The notes: generated by a model not told the origin, from the sequence alone. A stretch of DNA of 64,000 nucleotides from Rhinopomastus cyanomelas (GCA_013400115.1 VXBP01001795.1:25176-89175); one strand, 5' to 3'. Counted from the stretch's first letter, positions 45,342 to 56,985 are shown. Numbers and translations are program-made.

Positions 45342-46095
45342 AATCACAGAGCATTAAGGACTAGAAAGGACCTCAAAAGATCGTCCAGTCCGATCACCCC
45401 GACACAGCAGGATCACCTAGATCCAGTTGCAAAGGAACACATCCAGGTGGGTTTGAAACATCTCCAGAGAAGGAGACTCCACAACACCCTTGGGCAGCCC
45501 CTTCTAGGGCTTCTTCACCCTCACCATCAAGAAGTTCCTTCTCAGATTGAGGTGGAACCTCTTCTGTTCCAGCTCACACCCACCACCCCTTCTCCTATCA
45601 TTAAATGACACTGAGCAGAGCCTGGCTCCATCCTCCTGACACAACCCTTCACTTATTGATCAACATTCATGGGGTCAACCCTTTGTTCCAAGCTCAAGAG
45701 ACCCAGCTCCCTCAGCCTTTCCTCAGCGGGGAGATGCTCCCCTCCCTCCATCATCTCTGTGGCTCTGCACTGGGCTTTCTCCAGCAGCTCTGTGTCCTTC
45801 TGGAACTGAGGGACCCAGGACTGGACACAACATTCCAGATGTGGTGTCACCAGGGCAGAGTAGAGAGGGAGGAGAACCTCTCTCAGTCTGCTAACCACCC
45901 CTCTTCTGATCCACCCCAGGATGCCGTTGTCCTTCTTGGTCACAGGGGCTCATTGCTGGCTCCTGGCCACCCCGCTGTCCACCAAGACCCCCAGGTCCCT
46001 TTCTCCTCTGCCGCTCTCCAACAGCTCAGTCCCCAGCCTATCCTGGTACCCGGGGTTGTTCTTGCCCAGATGCCAGACTCTCCACTGCCCATTCA
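45342..46095 (-). mobile_element. CR1 copy, type A, about 750 bp
   Basis: CAATCACAGAGCATTAAGG to the LHLGKNNPGYQ-like region (GGGGTTGTTCTTGCCCAGATG). A 17-bp gap and frame break lie near 45675. Confidence 0.94.
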
Positions 46096-46207
46096 GTGTC
46101 TCCCCACCCAGTACATTTCCAGCACCAGCAACGTTTATGTTGGATGAAGGGTTTATGAGATCAGATTTTCAAACAAGTGCTGGTTGTGGACATCACCACC
46201 AGGTTCA

Positions 46208-46312
46208 AAACACAGCGGGAAACAGTGTTTCAGTAGATGGTTAGTGGTTGGGGGGGTTGGACTTGATGATCCTGAAGGTCTTTTCCAACCTGGATGAGAC
46301 ACTGGTTCTATG
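46208..46312 (+). mobile_element. CR1 3' end, B-like
   Basis: GTTTCAGTAGATGGTTAGTGG, GGTCTTTTCCAACCTGG, TTCTATG terminus. Confidence 0.82.
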
Positions 46313-46439
46313 CCCCTGTGATCTATCTAGCAGAGGGATGTCCCTCACCATCCCCAGGCGCCTGGACGGGAGGCTGGCAGATGAACAACACTCTGCTTCC
46401 CAGCTGCTGATTAAACTGTGATGATGATGCCCGGCAGCA

Positions 46440-46810
46440 CGCCAAATTAATTAGAGCCAGGCACATGATCTACAAGTCCCTTTTGGCTTTAAAAGAAAAA
46501 AACCAACCCCAGATCCAGGAATTTTCCAAATCCATCTTCACACACCTCACCAGCCTGACATTTTCTCCTGAATTTGCTGTCTGTCTTTCACGGGGTGCTC
46601 GTGCCATTTTTAGATGCCACGGGTCTGAACGCGTGGCGGAAGCGGCTCGGAGCCCGTACAGCTCTTGGCCTTTCGGAGAGGACGGGCTAATCTTCGGCTG
46701 ATATTTAGCGGAGGCTTGCAGCACCGCACACGACCTCCTGCTTCATCTTGCTCTGACCTTTCAGCATCGTCTGTGAGACCGTCTGAAATTTGCTCGAGCT
46801 CGGTTCCTCC
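46440..46810. other. Candidate conserved element
   Basis: Unique sequence with CCAAATTAATTAGAGCC and CpG-containing GAACGCGTGGCGGAAGCGGC, between CR1 copies; no coding signal that can be supported. Confidence 0.25.
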
Positions 46811-46914
46811 ACAAGGCCTTCCAGCAGGCTTTGTGTGACGTGGAGAACCACAGGGCACCCAGAATAGCTGCTCCTGTGCTTAAATGGCAGGCAGGGAGGA
46901 TGGGAAGGTGTTTG

Positions 46915-47050
46915 CCCATCATGGTGACAGAGGTGATGGTGAACAGGGCTTGGGGCAAGCAGGTCCAGTGAGTGATGTCCCTGCTTCTTGCAGGGACTAG
47001 ATCTTGGACTAGATGACCTTTGGAGGTCCCTTCCAACCCCAAGATTCTAT
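46915..47050 (+). mobile_element. CR1 3' end, type D
   Basis: GATGTCCCTGCTTCTTGCAGG, TGACCTTTGGAGGTCCC and CAAGATTCTATG. Confidence 0.85.
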
Positions 47051-48002
47051 GTATGGACCTTGTTTTTCAGAGGAAGAGATGGCAACTGGGCAGAGGACTG
47101 CCCTGAGCTCTAGAAGTGGTGGCTGGTGGAACCAGGGCCAGACCCCCTCCTCTCCATGTCTTCTATGAAAAGGTGTTTGAACAACCACAGGTTGGTGCCA
47201 CGCTGCTCCCTTCCCACACGGTGTTGCTTTGGGGACTGAATTCACTGTTTCCCCTATGACCAAGCCAAGCTGTCCAACATCACCACATGCTTGCAGGGCA
47301 TTTACAGATAGCACCTCACCCAGGGCTTCCATACGTGTTACCACTGCTAGTAAGATGACCCAAAGAAGAGCAGAGATGAGTTTCTACCAGTAGCAGCCCA
47401 GATACTGCTGTCTTGACTTGCATGGACCATTTCTGCCCTACAGGCCTCGGGTAGTTTTCTGCCCCGCAGACTGCAGACAGACATGAGTGGGAAGATGCAT
47501 CATGGAAGGTGCTACATCAGCCCTAGGGAGGTGGGCAGCAGATAGCAGATAGACATGAAGATAGCTCAGCTTTATCTGTATCTGCCATTCTTGTGTCTCA
47601 CAGAAACACTTCCTTCCCAAAAGACAACAAGCACATTCTACAACGCTGGACATTGTGGAGTTCTATCTCCTTGCTTGACACCACACCGGCCCAGAGCTTC
47701 CTCCTGTCTCCAGAGAGGTGTCTTAATCTTCTCCACACTGAGCAGAGACCACGGTTTTCCCCTGTCAGAAACCTGCTCCAGTTTTACTATTTCCTGTAGA
47801 AGCCCCATGCTGGGAACCCCTTGCCTAGACCTCAGCTGTCCACTCTCCTGCACCGAGGGGCAAGTGGGGCTCATGGAGAGAGGGGAATGGGCAATAAACT
47901 CGGTTGAGACCCCAGGCCACACATTTACCCATCTCTTTGGTCCTTAGTGCTTGCAGGGCAGCAGGTGGCCAGTGCTGTGTCTTAGGTAGAACCTAATGCC
48001 TT

Positions 48003-48129
48003 GAGCTACAGGTTGGATGGGGACTCTGGGCAACCTGGTCCGGTGAGAGGTGTCTCTGCCCATGGTAGGGGATTTGAAACTAGATGACCCTTGAGGTCCA
48101 TCCCAACCTAAACCATTCTGTGATTCTAT
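48003..48129 (+). mobile_element. CR1 3' end, type D
   Basis: GGGCAACCTGGTCCGGTGAG, TTGAGGTCCATCCCAACC and CTGTGATTCTATG. Confidence 0.88.
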
Positions 48130-48577
48130 GAAAACAGCCCCTAAAAAGCCCATCTTGTGACCTTGCTGTACCAGCAACCTCACGAAGGAAGCATCCCAGA
48201 TCTGTGCAAGGTCCTCAGTCTCCTCACACATGTCCTGTTAAACACATTAAACCTGCTGCTTGCACTTCCCAGTGGAGCACCAGCCATGGGGGTAACCACA
48301 TCCACTCTCAGAGAGATTTAGCAGGAGACCACCCAAAGCCCAGATACCAACTGTAGGGACCTCAGTAGTTGCAGGTAACACAATGTATCTGCAAAGAGAG
48401 ATCCCATGGGGCGATGTCTGCATCAGGAGAGACCCCATGGATGAGGATCTCCAGTGTACAGGGCCTGTGCATCTCAGCACAACAAAGGAGACCACAAGGG
48501 GTGATGGTGATGGCCATGAAGCTGGATATGCTTCATATCTGAGTGGGACCAGAGCATCTCAGCATTTCCCACCAGTC

Positions 48578-49580
48578 ACAGAATCACAGAACATTAGGGA
48601 TTGGAAGGGACTTTGAATGATCATCCAGTCCAATCCCCCTGACACAGTAGGATCATCTAGACCAAGTCACACAGGAACATGGCCAGGTGGGTTTTAAACA
48701 TCTCCAGAGGAGACTCCACAACCCCCTGGGCAGCCCCTTCCAGTGTTCTGTCACCCTCACTGGGAACAAGGTCCTTCTTACACTGATGTGGAACCTCCTA
48801 TGTTCCAGCTCACACCCGCTGCCCCTTGTCCTATCATTAGATGACCCTGAGCAGAGCCTGGCTCCATCCTCCTGACACCCACCCTTCACACATTTATCAA
48901 CATCCATGGGGTCACCCCTCAGTCTCCTCTTCTCCAAGCTAAAGAGACCCAGCTCCCTCAGCCTTTCCTCAGCAGCCAGATGCTCCACTCCCTTCCTCAT
49001 CTCTGTGGCTCTGCGCTGGGCTCTCTCCAGCAGCTCTGAGTCATTGGCCACTGGAATGGCCTGCCCAGGGAGGTGGTGGAGTCGCCAACTCTGGAGCTGT
49101 TCAAGGCACGATTGGACGTGGCACTTGGTGCCATGGTCTAGCCTTGAGCTCTGTGGTGAGAGGTTGGACTTGATGATCTGTGAGGTCTCTTCCGACCTTG
49201 ATAATACTGTGATACTGTGATACTGTGATACTGGAATTGAGGGGCCCACAACTGGACACAATATTCCAGATGTGGTCTCACCAAGGCTGGACTTTTTCCA
49301 GCAGCTCCGTGTCCTTCTGGAACTGAGGAGTCCACAACTGGGCACAAGATTCCAGATGTGGTCTCACCAGGGCTGGACTCTCTCCAGCAGCTCTGTGTCC
49401 TCCTGGAATTGAGGGGCCCAGAACTGAACACAACATTCCAGATGTGGTCTCACCAGGGCATAGTAGAGGGGGAGGAGATCCACTCTTGATGTAGTAACTG
49501 CATCCCTTCTAATCAATCCCAGGATGCTGTTGGCCATCTTGGCCACAGGGGCCCATTGCTGGCTCATGGTCAACCTGATG
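48578..49580 (-). mobile_element. CR1 copy, type A, with internal triplication and nested type C copy
   Basis: Host from TCACAGAATCACAGAACATT to TTGCTGGCTCATGGTCAACC. An 86-bp segment around CTCTCCAGCAGCTCTGTG is present three times (49021/49231-49291, 49292-49377, 49378-49463). The first is broken by a plus-strand type C copy. Confidence 0.92.
49043..49230 (+). mobile_element. Nested CR1 3' end, type C
   Basis: GGCCACTGGAATGGCCTGCC to four ATACTGTG units, inserted inside a type A copy; type C was therefore still active after this A copy landed. Confidence 0.92.
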
Positions 49581-49694
49581 AGTCCTGGACAAACAGAGTC
49601 ACGCTGATCCCTGCAGCACACCAGGTCCCACGGGAACGCGTGTTGTCGTGAGCCCACAAAGAACACCCTTTCAGCTCCACGTGTGACCTCTGGG

Positions 49695-50110
49695 TGCCAA
49701 TTATTTGTGCTGATTGCCCAATCTAATTTGTTTTGCTGTCTTCTCCGGGCTGAAGGCTCCGCGCCGCCAGGGCTGCCTCGTTGCCTTTACAGTCTGCTGG
49801 TGTCCACAGAAGCTCCAAATTAAACACCAGCCACACGTCAAGGTCAGGCAGCTCGATTCCATTAGCGGGCGGCGAGGCTCAGCCTCCCCGTAACGAATGC
49901 CGTCCGTGCCACCTAATGACAAGCGGCGCCGGAACCCGGGCAGCACCGGGACGAGGTGATGGGCACCCCACCAACACTGGGGACCTCAAAATTGATTTTT
50001 AGAGTCCATTCATCTTCTACAAATCGCGGCTTAAGCTTTCCTGACCTGTGACAAATCCGCGCGAGCCGCGATCGAAGGGTAGAGCCAAGAAGAGGGGAGA
50101 AAAACACAAA
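49695..50110. other. Candidate conserved or regulatory element, CpG-containing
   Basis: Repeat-free. It combines TAAT-type motifs (CCAATTATTTGTG, CTAATTTG, CACCTAATGACAAG) with clustered CpG (CTCCGCGCCGCCAGG, CGCGCGAGCCGCGATCG). CpG retention in a non-exonic stretch suggests hypomethylated regulatory DNA, possibly an alternative promoter. No matching exon was recognised. Confidence 0.3.
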
Positions 50111-50493
50111 ATCCATTAAAAAAACCCCTAAAAAGCATGAAACAGGTTCCAGCGGAGCTGTTTCGTCTTTGTTCCCAGCCCTCACCTCTGCTTCTGCCCC
50201 TCACTTCATGAGCAGCTCTAAAGGGTTTTCATCCACTGCCTGGCTGCAGAGAGGGTGCAGAGGACGTAAAGATCCACCAAGATCCTATTGCTGGTCTTAT
50301 GAATGTCAGGTCAGGATAAGTCCATCTCAGTTAGACCTACTGGGTGCTGGGACACCCACAGCCACCCTCTGGGCTCTGCACCTGACTGGGAAGCAGCTTT
50401 GAGGAGCTGGCAGCTGCACTGCAGAGACACGAGTGATGAAAATGTTCATCCTATCATGTTCCCAACCCCTTCCAACATGGGTGGTGGTCCACC

Positions 50494-50802
50494 ACAGAAT
50501 CGCAGAACATTAGGGATTGGAAGAGATCTTGAAAGATCATCCAGTCCAATCCCCCTGACACAGCAGGATCCTCTAGCTCAAGTCGCACAGGAACATTGCC
50601 AGATGGGTTTCAAACATCTCCAGAGAAGGAGACTTCCCCCTGGGAAGCCTGTTCCAGTGCTCTGTCACCCTCACCATGAAGAAGTTCCTTCTCATATTGA
50701 TGTGAAACCTCCCATGTTTCTGCTCACACCCTTAACCCCTTGTCTTGTGATTAGATGACACAGAGAAAATCCTGGCTCCATCATCTTGACACCCACTCAC
50801 AC
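50494..50802 (-). mobile_element. CR1 copy, type A
   Basis: ACCACAGAATCGCAGAACATT to CATCTTGACACCCACTC; a CACAACC-to-TTCC deletion lies in the GAGACTCC region. Confidence 0.93.
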
Positions 50803-51136
50803 CTGCTGTAGAGCTACCTGCACCCACGAGACAAGGCAGGACCTACTGCAGGACCTTCCAACCCATCAGAAAACACTTTTCCTACTTCTAGCACAATTAA
50901 CCCAAACTCAAGAATCAGCCAGCTCGTGTCTGTAGCAGACTGGTGTCAAGGTGAGGACGTTCTCCACCAGCTAACACAACAACGTGGAGACAAAGCTGAC
51001 CTGGGCCGAAGGCAGGAGCTGCTCTGCTGAAGCTGGGTGTGTCGCTACCCAAGTTCTAACCAGCTGTGCGCCCAACAGCATCTTTTCAGAGACTGGGGGT
51101 AACTGGGAGGCAAAAACAATGGTCAGACTTGCTGGT

Positions 51137-51226
51137 TCAGGGGATGGTTTAGTGGATAGGAGCTGTAGTGTGGACAGTTGGATTTGATGATCTTGAAGGT
51201 CTTTTCCAACCTTGATGATTCTATGA
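51137..51226 (+). mobile_element. CR1 3' end, B-like
   Basis: GGGGATGGTTTAGTGGATAG, TGAAGGTCTTTTCCAACC, TGATTCTATG. Confidence 0.82.
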
Positions 51227-51559
51227 ACAAAATCAGAGGTATCTGACCACATTTTTACGGCTAAATACAATCCTCCAGACACCTCCTGTAACAGGTTTCC
51301 TTGACAGTGACCACAGAGAGGAGGGTGAAAACCAGAAACCCACCTTTCCCCATCCACTTGTGTGTTTTTCAAGTCTACCAAAAAGGAGATCCATCTGCAC
51401 CTCTCTTGCTCCCCATGATCTGTGAGATGGGTGCTGCTGCATTGTACAGATGGAGGAATGAAGGTGGGCACCAAAGCACTTAGGGAAGACCTTGGGGATG
51501 TGTGGAGCTGGGGGTCAGCATGCTCTGCCCACTGCCCACTCGAGCACACATGTGCTATT

Positions 51560-51910
51560 TGGGCAGGACAAATAGCCTGGAGAAGAGGAGACTCAGGGGG
51601 GATCTTCTTCCTCTCTCCAACTCCCTGAAGGGAGGTTGTAGTCAGGTGGGAGTTGGGCGCCTCTCCCAGCATGACAGGGCAGGGTCTGCAGCTGCCAAGG
51701 GAGGGTTAGGTTGGATGTTAGGAAGCCCCTTCCTCAAGGAAAGGGTGATCAGAGCCTGGACTGGACTGCCCAGGGCAGTGGTGGAGTCCCCATCCCTGGA
51801 GGTGTTGAAGGACAGCCTGGCTGTGGCCCTTAGTGCCCTGGTCTGGCCACTGTGGTGATGGTAGGTCCTGGTCTGGGCTGGATGAGCTCAGAGGGATTTT
51901 CCAGCTTCAA
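51560..51910 (+). mobile_element. CR1 fragment, B-like
   Basis: The plus frame LEKRRLRGDLLPLSNSLKGG runs to ALSALVWPLW, with GGTCCTGGTCTGGGCTGG near the end. Confidence 0.88.
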
Positions 51911-52325
51911 TCATAGAATGTTCTAGGTTGGAAGGGACCTCTAGAGGTCATCTAGTCCAACCTCCCCACACAAGGACAACTCTACCCAGGTCAGGTTGCT
52001 GAGAGCCTCATCAGGCCTGACCTTAAGTGACTTCATGGATGGGGCCCCCACCACCTCCCCAGGCAGCCCACTCCAGCCATCAACCACCTCACGTTGAAGA
52101 ACTTGTTTCTAATATCCAGCCTCAATCTCTCCTTTCCCAGCTTGAACCCACTGCTCCTTGTCCTGTCCCTACAAACCCTCTTGAAAAGACCTTCTCCTGC
52201 CTTCATGTCAGCCCCTCCCAGTTACTGGAAGGTCAAAAGAAGGTCCCCCCAGAGCCTTCTTTACTCCAGGCTGAACAGCCCCAACTCTTTCAGCCTGTCC
52301 TCATATGAGAGATGGTCCACTCCCC
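51911..52325 (-). mobile_element. CR1 copy, separate subfamily, head-on to the previous copy
   Basis: CATAGAATGTTCTAGGTTGG end, GGTCATCTAGTCCAACC, TTGAAGAACTTGTTTCTAATATCC. Confidence 0.9.
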
Positions 52326-52800
52326 TGATTCTGTGATCCTATAAGCCAGAGCATGTCCAGAGTTTGGGTGAGAGACAGTCTCTGCTTCACCTTCCACCAG
52401 GACCACGGTGGTGTGGGATCTTCCCCACGCAGATGTGGATCTCCCCACTCATGGAAATTCCCCTTATTTGGAGGGAACAACCCTAGTGCAGAACGAAAAG
52501 GAGTGTCCAGCATGGGATTTTATGGCAGGGCACCATCCAGACCTAAGAGAGGGTGGGATGGCTGACAAGAAGGCAGTCACTGAGGTGTGTCCTCTCCTTC
52601 CTTGAACATATCCCAGATTTGGCTGGGCAAGACCCTGAGACACTTAACCATCAGGAAGCTGGACTAGAGATCTCCATGGTCAGCTCCTTCTCAACTGAAT
52701 TACTCTTCAGCCCTATCAGCTAGTGGAAGATGCTCTTTGGTAATTCAAGAGGATCCTCTGGGGCAGCTGGGGACCTGCCTCCTCATTACAGCTCTGAAAG

Positions 52801-52957
52801 CTAGGTGGTCCTGCTGTGTCAGGGGGATTGGACTGGATGATCTTTCGAGGTCCCTTCCAATCCCTACTGACTGGATCTAGGGGATCCTGCTGCAGCAGGG
52901 GGATTGGACTGGATGGTCTTTCAAGGTCCCTTCCAATCCCTAATGATTCTATGATTC
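52801..52957 (+). mobile_element. Two tandem CR1 type A 3' tails
   Basis: 52801-52866 and 52867-52957 each carry GGGGGATTGGACTGGATG and GGTCCCTTCCAATCCCTA; only the second has the ATTCTATG terminus. Confidence 0.88.
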
Positions 52958-52986
52958 CATGAAAGCACCACCAACATGGAAAAGGT

Positions 52987-53630
52987 CTCTACAGCAGCTG
53001 AACAGGAGCCAGCAGGGTGCCCAGGTGGCCAAGAAGGCCAGCAGCATCTGGATCAGCAATAGTGTGGCCAGCAGGAGTAGAGAAGGGATCGTTCCCATGT
53101 ACTGGGCACTGATGAGGCCTCTCCTCGAGTACTGGTCCAGTTTTGGTCACCTCAGTACAAGGACAACATTGTGGAGGTGGAGTGGGTCCAGAGAAGGGCA
53201 ACAAGGCTGGTGAAGAGCAAGGAGAACAAGTCTTATGAGGAGTAGCTAGGGGAACTGGAGTTGTTGGATTGTTCATCCTGGAGAAAAGGAGGCTGAGGGG
53301 AGACCTTATTGCTCTTTACAGCCACCTGAAAGGAGGTTGTAGAGAGGTGGGGACTGGTCTCTTATCACAGGTCACCAGTCATAGGACAAGAGGAAACGGC
53401 CTCAGGGAAGGGTGAAGTTGGACATCAGGAGAAATTTCCTGCCTGACAGAGGGGTCAGGGGTTGAAACAGGCTGCCCAGGGTGGGGGGGTGTGGAATCAC
53501 CTATCCCTTGAGATGTTCAAATAAACCACGTAGACCTGGCACTAAGAGACAGGGTTTAGTGGGCAGGATGGGATTGGGTTGATGGTTGCACTGGATGATC
53601 TTGGAGGTCTCTTCCAACCTGTGATTCAGG
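52987..53630 (+). mobile_element. CR1 copy, type B, about 640 bp
   Basis: The plus frame LNRSQQGAQVAKKASSIW, then SREGIVPMYWALMRPLLEY, with an in-frame TAG at EE*LGELELL; ends TCTCTTCCAACCTGTGATTC. Confidence 0.94.
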
Positions 53631-53943
53631 AGGAAACTTCTGCCAGAGTTGAAATAACACATCATGATCAACACCAACCCCTATAATGTCTGTCGGGTGT
53701 CTGAGAGCTACCTCCTCGGAGACAGACTAGCAGCAGTTATAAGGGGTCCTTCGCATTCAGCCCAGCTCTGGGGAGCAGAAACACCCAACATCTGTCCAAG
53801 CCACAATATCTGTTGAGTCCTCAGAGGTCCAAGTTACAAACAAAAGGGAATTAAAGCTGGTATCTGAACTTCTAGGTGATGTTAAGTAAGGCTCAGTGCC
53901 TCTGGAACGCCAGCTGAGCTGCCAGCTGAATTTCTAACATCAC

Positions 53944-54078
53944 ACAGAATCACAGAACATTAGGGATTGGAAGGAATCTCAAACGACCATCCAGTGCCAT
54001 CCCCCCAACACAGCAGGATCCCCTACATCCAGCACCACAGGAACATGGCCAGGTGGGTTTTAAATGTCTCCAAAGGAC
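53944..54078 (-). mobile_element. CR1 type A 3' end, first of a tandem pair
   Basis: CACAGAATCACAGAACATTAGG to AATGTCTCCAAAGG, then a second A 3' end begins. Confidence 0.88.
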
Positions 54079-54378
54079 ACTAGGGGTTGGAAGGGACCTT
54101 GAAAGATCATCCAGTCCAAGCCCTCCTGCCACAACAGGGTCCCCTAGATCCAGTCACACAGGAGCATGGCCAGGAGGGTTTGAAACGTCTCCAGAGAAGA
54201 AGACTCCACAACCACCCTGGGCAGTCCCTTCCAGTGCTCTGTCACCCTCATCATGAAGTTCCTGCTCAGATTGATGTGGAACCTCCTCTTTTCCAGCTCA
54301 CACCCACTGCCCCTTGTCCTATCATTGGGTGCCCCTGAGCAGAGCCTGGCTCCATCCTCCTGACACCTGCCCTTCAAA
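54079..54378 (-). mobile_element. CR1 type A copy, second of a tandem pair
   Basis: ACACTAGGGGTTGGAAGG to TGACACCTGCCCTTC. It lacks the ATTCTATG terminal repeat, suggesting insertion or duplication inside the first copy. Confidence 0.9.
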
Positions 54379-55065
54379 AATCTTCCTCATGCCTTTGAGG
54401 AAGATGGTCAACAAAGCCTTTAATGCTGGTCCTCCACTCAGAAGAAGCATTTTGACCAAGCAGATCAACCTGAGCTCCGTCAGAAGGTGCTGAACAGCTC
54501 AGAAATTGCCCAAGATTTGGCAGATCTGCAAATCAGCCCTGAGGAGGTGCTTGGAGACCTTTCCCAAGCCCTGACCACCCTCACACAGAAAGCCAGATGG
54601 GCAAAATCCCAGCTCCTGACACTCTGTGGTGGAATCACACTTAGTTTACAGCGGGACAGAAGTTGTGTTGGTGCTGAACCTCCCTCTGAGACATCAGGCT
54701 TCAGGTTTTCTGCTCTGATGGAGGATGTGCATTCCTGCTCTCTGTTTTGGGGTAGCAACACTGCAGCTGTGCAAAGCCTCTCTACCATCAACCTGCTTGA
54801 AGTGTTAAATGCAGAGGTGAGCTGGTAGCACCTGGGCCAGGAGCTCTCCATGGATGTGGTTGAGACTGACAAGACATGAAAGACACGGACTTGTGGGAGC
54901 AGAGCAGAGGAAGCCACAAGAACGATGCAAGGGCTGGAACTCCTCTGCTATGATGAGGCCAGGCTGAGAGTTTTCAGGCAGGAAAGAAGGCTCTAAGTTG
55001 ACCTCAGAGCAGCCTTCCAGCACGTAGAGGAGGCTGCAGGAAAGCTGAAGGGACTCTTGATCAGG

Positions 55066-55413
55066 TTGTGTAGTGATAGGACAAGTGAGATGGGTTCAGG
55101 CTAAAAGAGGGGAGATTGAGGTGAGATCTGAGGGAGAAATCCCTCCCTGTGAGGGTGCTGAGTCCCTGAAACAGGTTGCCCAGGGAGGCTGTGGCTGCTC
55201 CATCATCGCTGGAAGTGTTCAAGGAGAGCTTGGATGGGGCTGTGGGCAACCTGGTGAGAGCTTGGAACTGTGACTTGGTCTAGGTGGTCCTGCTCTGGCA
55301 GGAGGATTAGTCTAGATGACCTCTCAAGGTCCCTTCCAGTCCCTAATGTTCTGTGATACTATGATCTCTGAGGTCCCTTCCAGTCCCAAGTCCTGTAGCT
55401 CTGCGATTCTCCT
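55066..55413 (+). mobile_element. CR1 type D copy interrupted by a short type A tail
   Basis: Host 55066-55267 (CTGAAACAGGTTGCCCAGGG) and 55367-55413 (TCTCTGAGGTCCCTTCCAG). Confidence 0.88.
55268..55366 (+). mobile_element. Nested short CR1 tail copy, type A, about 99 bp
   Basis: Begins ACTGTGACTTGGTCTAGG and ends ATGTTCTGTGATACTATGA; same 5' breakpoint as other short A tails, same orientation as its host. Confidence 0.88.
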
Positions 55414-55840
55414 AAGCCACACCAAGATGCATCCCCTTCCCACAGTGTGGGATGTCTCCCTCTCTTGCCGCTTCTCCCTGGCTGTCTGGTCCAACACACA
55501 CAGCCCTGGGAGTCTACTGGTCTTCCCACCGTGTTGCCCTCCTTCCCCCCCATCACCCAGCACCTCTACCACACAGCTCAGCTGAAACCTCTCCCCCAGA
55601 TGTGAAGTTGCCAGGAGCTTTAAGCCCAGATCTTCGTCGAGATCAAAGCCACCGAGGAAAGAGGGATTCACACGGACACACGGAGAGAGACATTCCTACG
55701 GCTCAAGGTCTGCACCACAGCCAGCTCCAAAGCCCTGGAGATGTGGGGACCAGACTCCTCACATCAAGCATCAGTAAGAACCTAAAGCACCTTTACTTTG
55801 GGTTCCTGATGTCTGAACCTTGACAAACATTTTGCGTTTT

Positions 55841-56186
55841 CATAGAATCATTAGGGATTGGAAGGGACCTCGAAAGATCATCCAGTCCAATCCCCCTGAT
55901 GCCTAGACCAAGTCACACATGAACACATCCAGATGGGTTTTAAACATCTCCAGTGAAAGAGACTCCACAACCTCCCTGGGCAGCCTGTTCCAGTGCTCTG
56001 TCACCCTCACTGGGAAGAAGTTCCTTCTCATACTGATGTGCACCTCCTATGTTCCAGCTCACACCCACTGCCCCTTGTCCTATCACCAGATGACACTGAG
56101 AAGAGCCTGGTTCCATCCTCCTGACACCCACCCTTCACATAGTTATAGACATTAATGAGGTCACCCCTCAGTCTCATCTTCTCTAG
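55841..56186 (-). mobile_element. CR1 copy, type A
   Basis: CATAGAATCATTAGGGATTGG to CTCAGTCTCATCTTCTC; a GACACAGCAGGATC to TGC deletion lies near its 3' end. Confidence 0.93.
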
Positions 56187-56985
56187 GATCACCTAGACCA
56201 AGCCACAGAGTCAGTCTGGGTTAGAAGGGACCACAGGATCATCCAGTTCCAACTCCCCTGCCATGGGCAGGGACACCCCACCCTAGGTCAGGCTGGCCAG
56301 AGCCTCATCCAGTCTGGCCTTAAACACTCCAAGGACGGGGCCTCCACCACCTCCCTGGTGGTTGACAACTTAAGCTTCAGCTCCCACCACATGATGATAA
56401 TCAGCCCTGAGTGGGCCAGACAAACACCCTCCACTGCCTCAAGGTCTTCAGACAAACAAGATCCTACACAGCTCTGCGTGAGAACAGGGACCTCCTCTGA
56501 CACAAAAAAAAAAGAAGATAAAGTTTCCTGCTGCCTGTAGATGCCCTGTTCTCAAGCAAGAGGACCTCCCTGGGCAACCCATTCCAGGCTCTCACCACTC
56601 TCACGCTGAAGAACTTCCTCCTCACATCCACTCTAAATCTACCCACCTCCAGCTTTGCTCCACTCCCCCTAGTCCTGTCACTACCTGACATCCTAAAAAG
56701 CCCCTCCCCAGCCTTTTTGTAGCCCCCTTCAGATACTGGAAGGCCACAAGAAGGTCACCTGGGAGCCTCCTCTTCTCCAGACTCAACAGCCCCAACTCTC
56801 TCAGTCTGGTCTCATAGAAGAGGTGCTCCAGCCCTCTGACCATCCTCGTGGCCCTCCTCTGCACTCGCTCCAGCATCTCCACATCCCTCTTGTAATAAGG
56901 GCTCCAGAACTGGACGCAGTCCTCCAGGTGGGGTCTCACCAGGGCGGAGTAGAGGGGGAGAGCTGAGTTCTGGGCTTTTATCCCT
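56187..56985 (-). mobile_element. CR1 type E copy with A-type tail and a 205-bp foreign insert
   Basis: GGATCACCTAGACCAAGCCACAG (A-type) is joined to AGTCAGTCTGGGTTAGAAGG. The E body runs to 56358 and continues 56564-56985 (CATTCCAGGCTCTCACCAC). The interruption 56359-56563 is flanked by a 10-bp repeat. Confidence 0.92.
56359..56563. mobile_element. Unclassified 205-bp insertion with 10-bp target duplication
   Basis: Flanked by ACCTCCCTGG at 56349-56358 and 56564-56573, once only in the matching E copy at 60427. It has an A10 run near 56502-56511, starts TGGTTGAC and ends CAAGAGG. It shows no CR1 similarity, no clear TG...CA ends and no terminal inverted repeat. It could be a SINE-like, LTR-derived or filler insertion; strand unknown. 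Confidence 0.6.

Noticed and set aside
45605..46147. 180-codon plus-strand frame
   Set aside because: It is the antisense of a type A CR1; the RT-like residues are on the minus strand.
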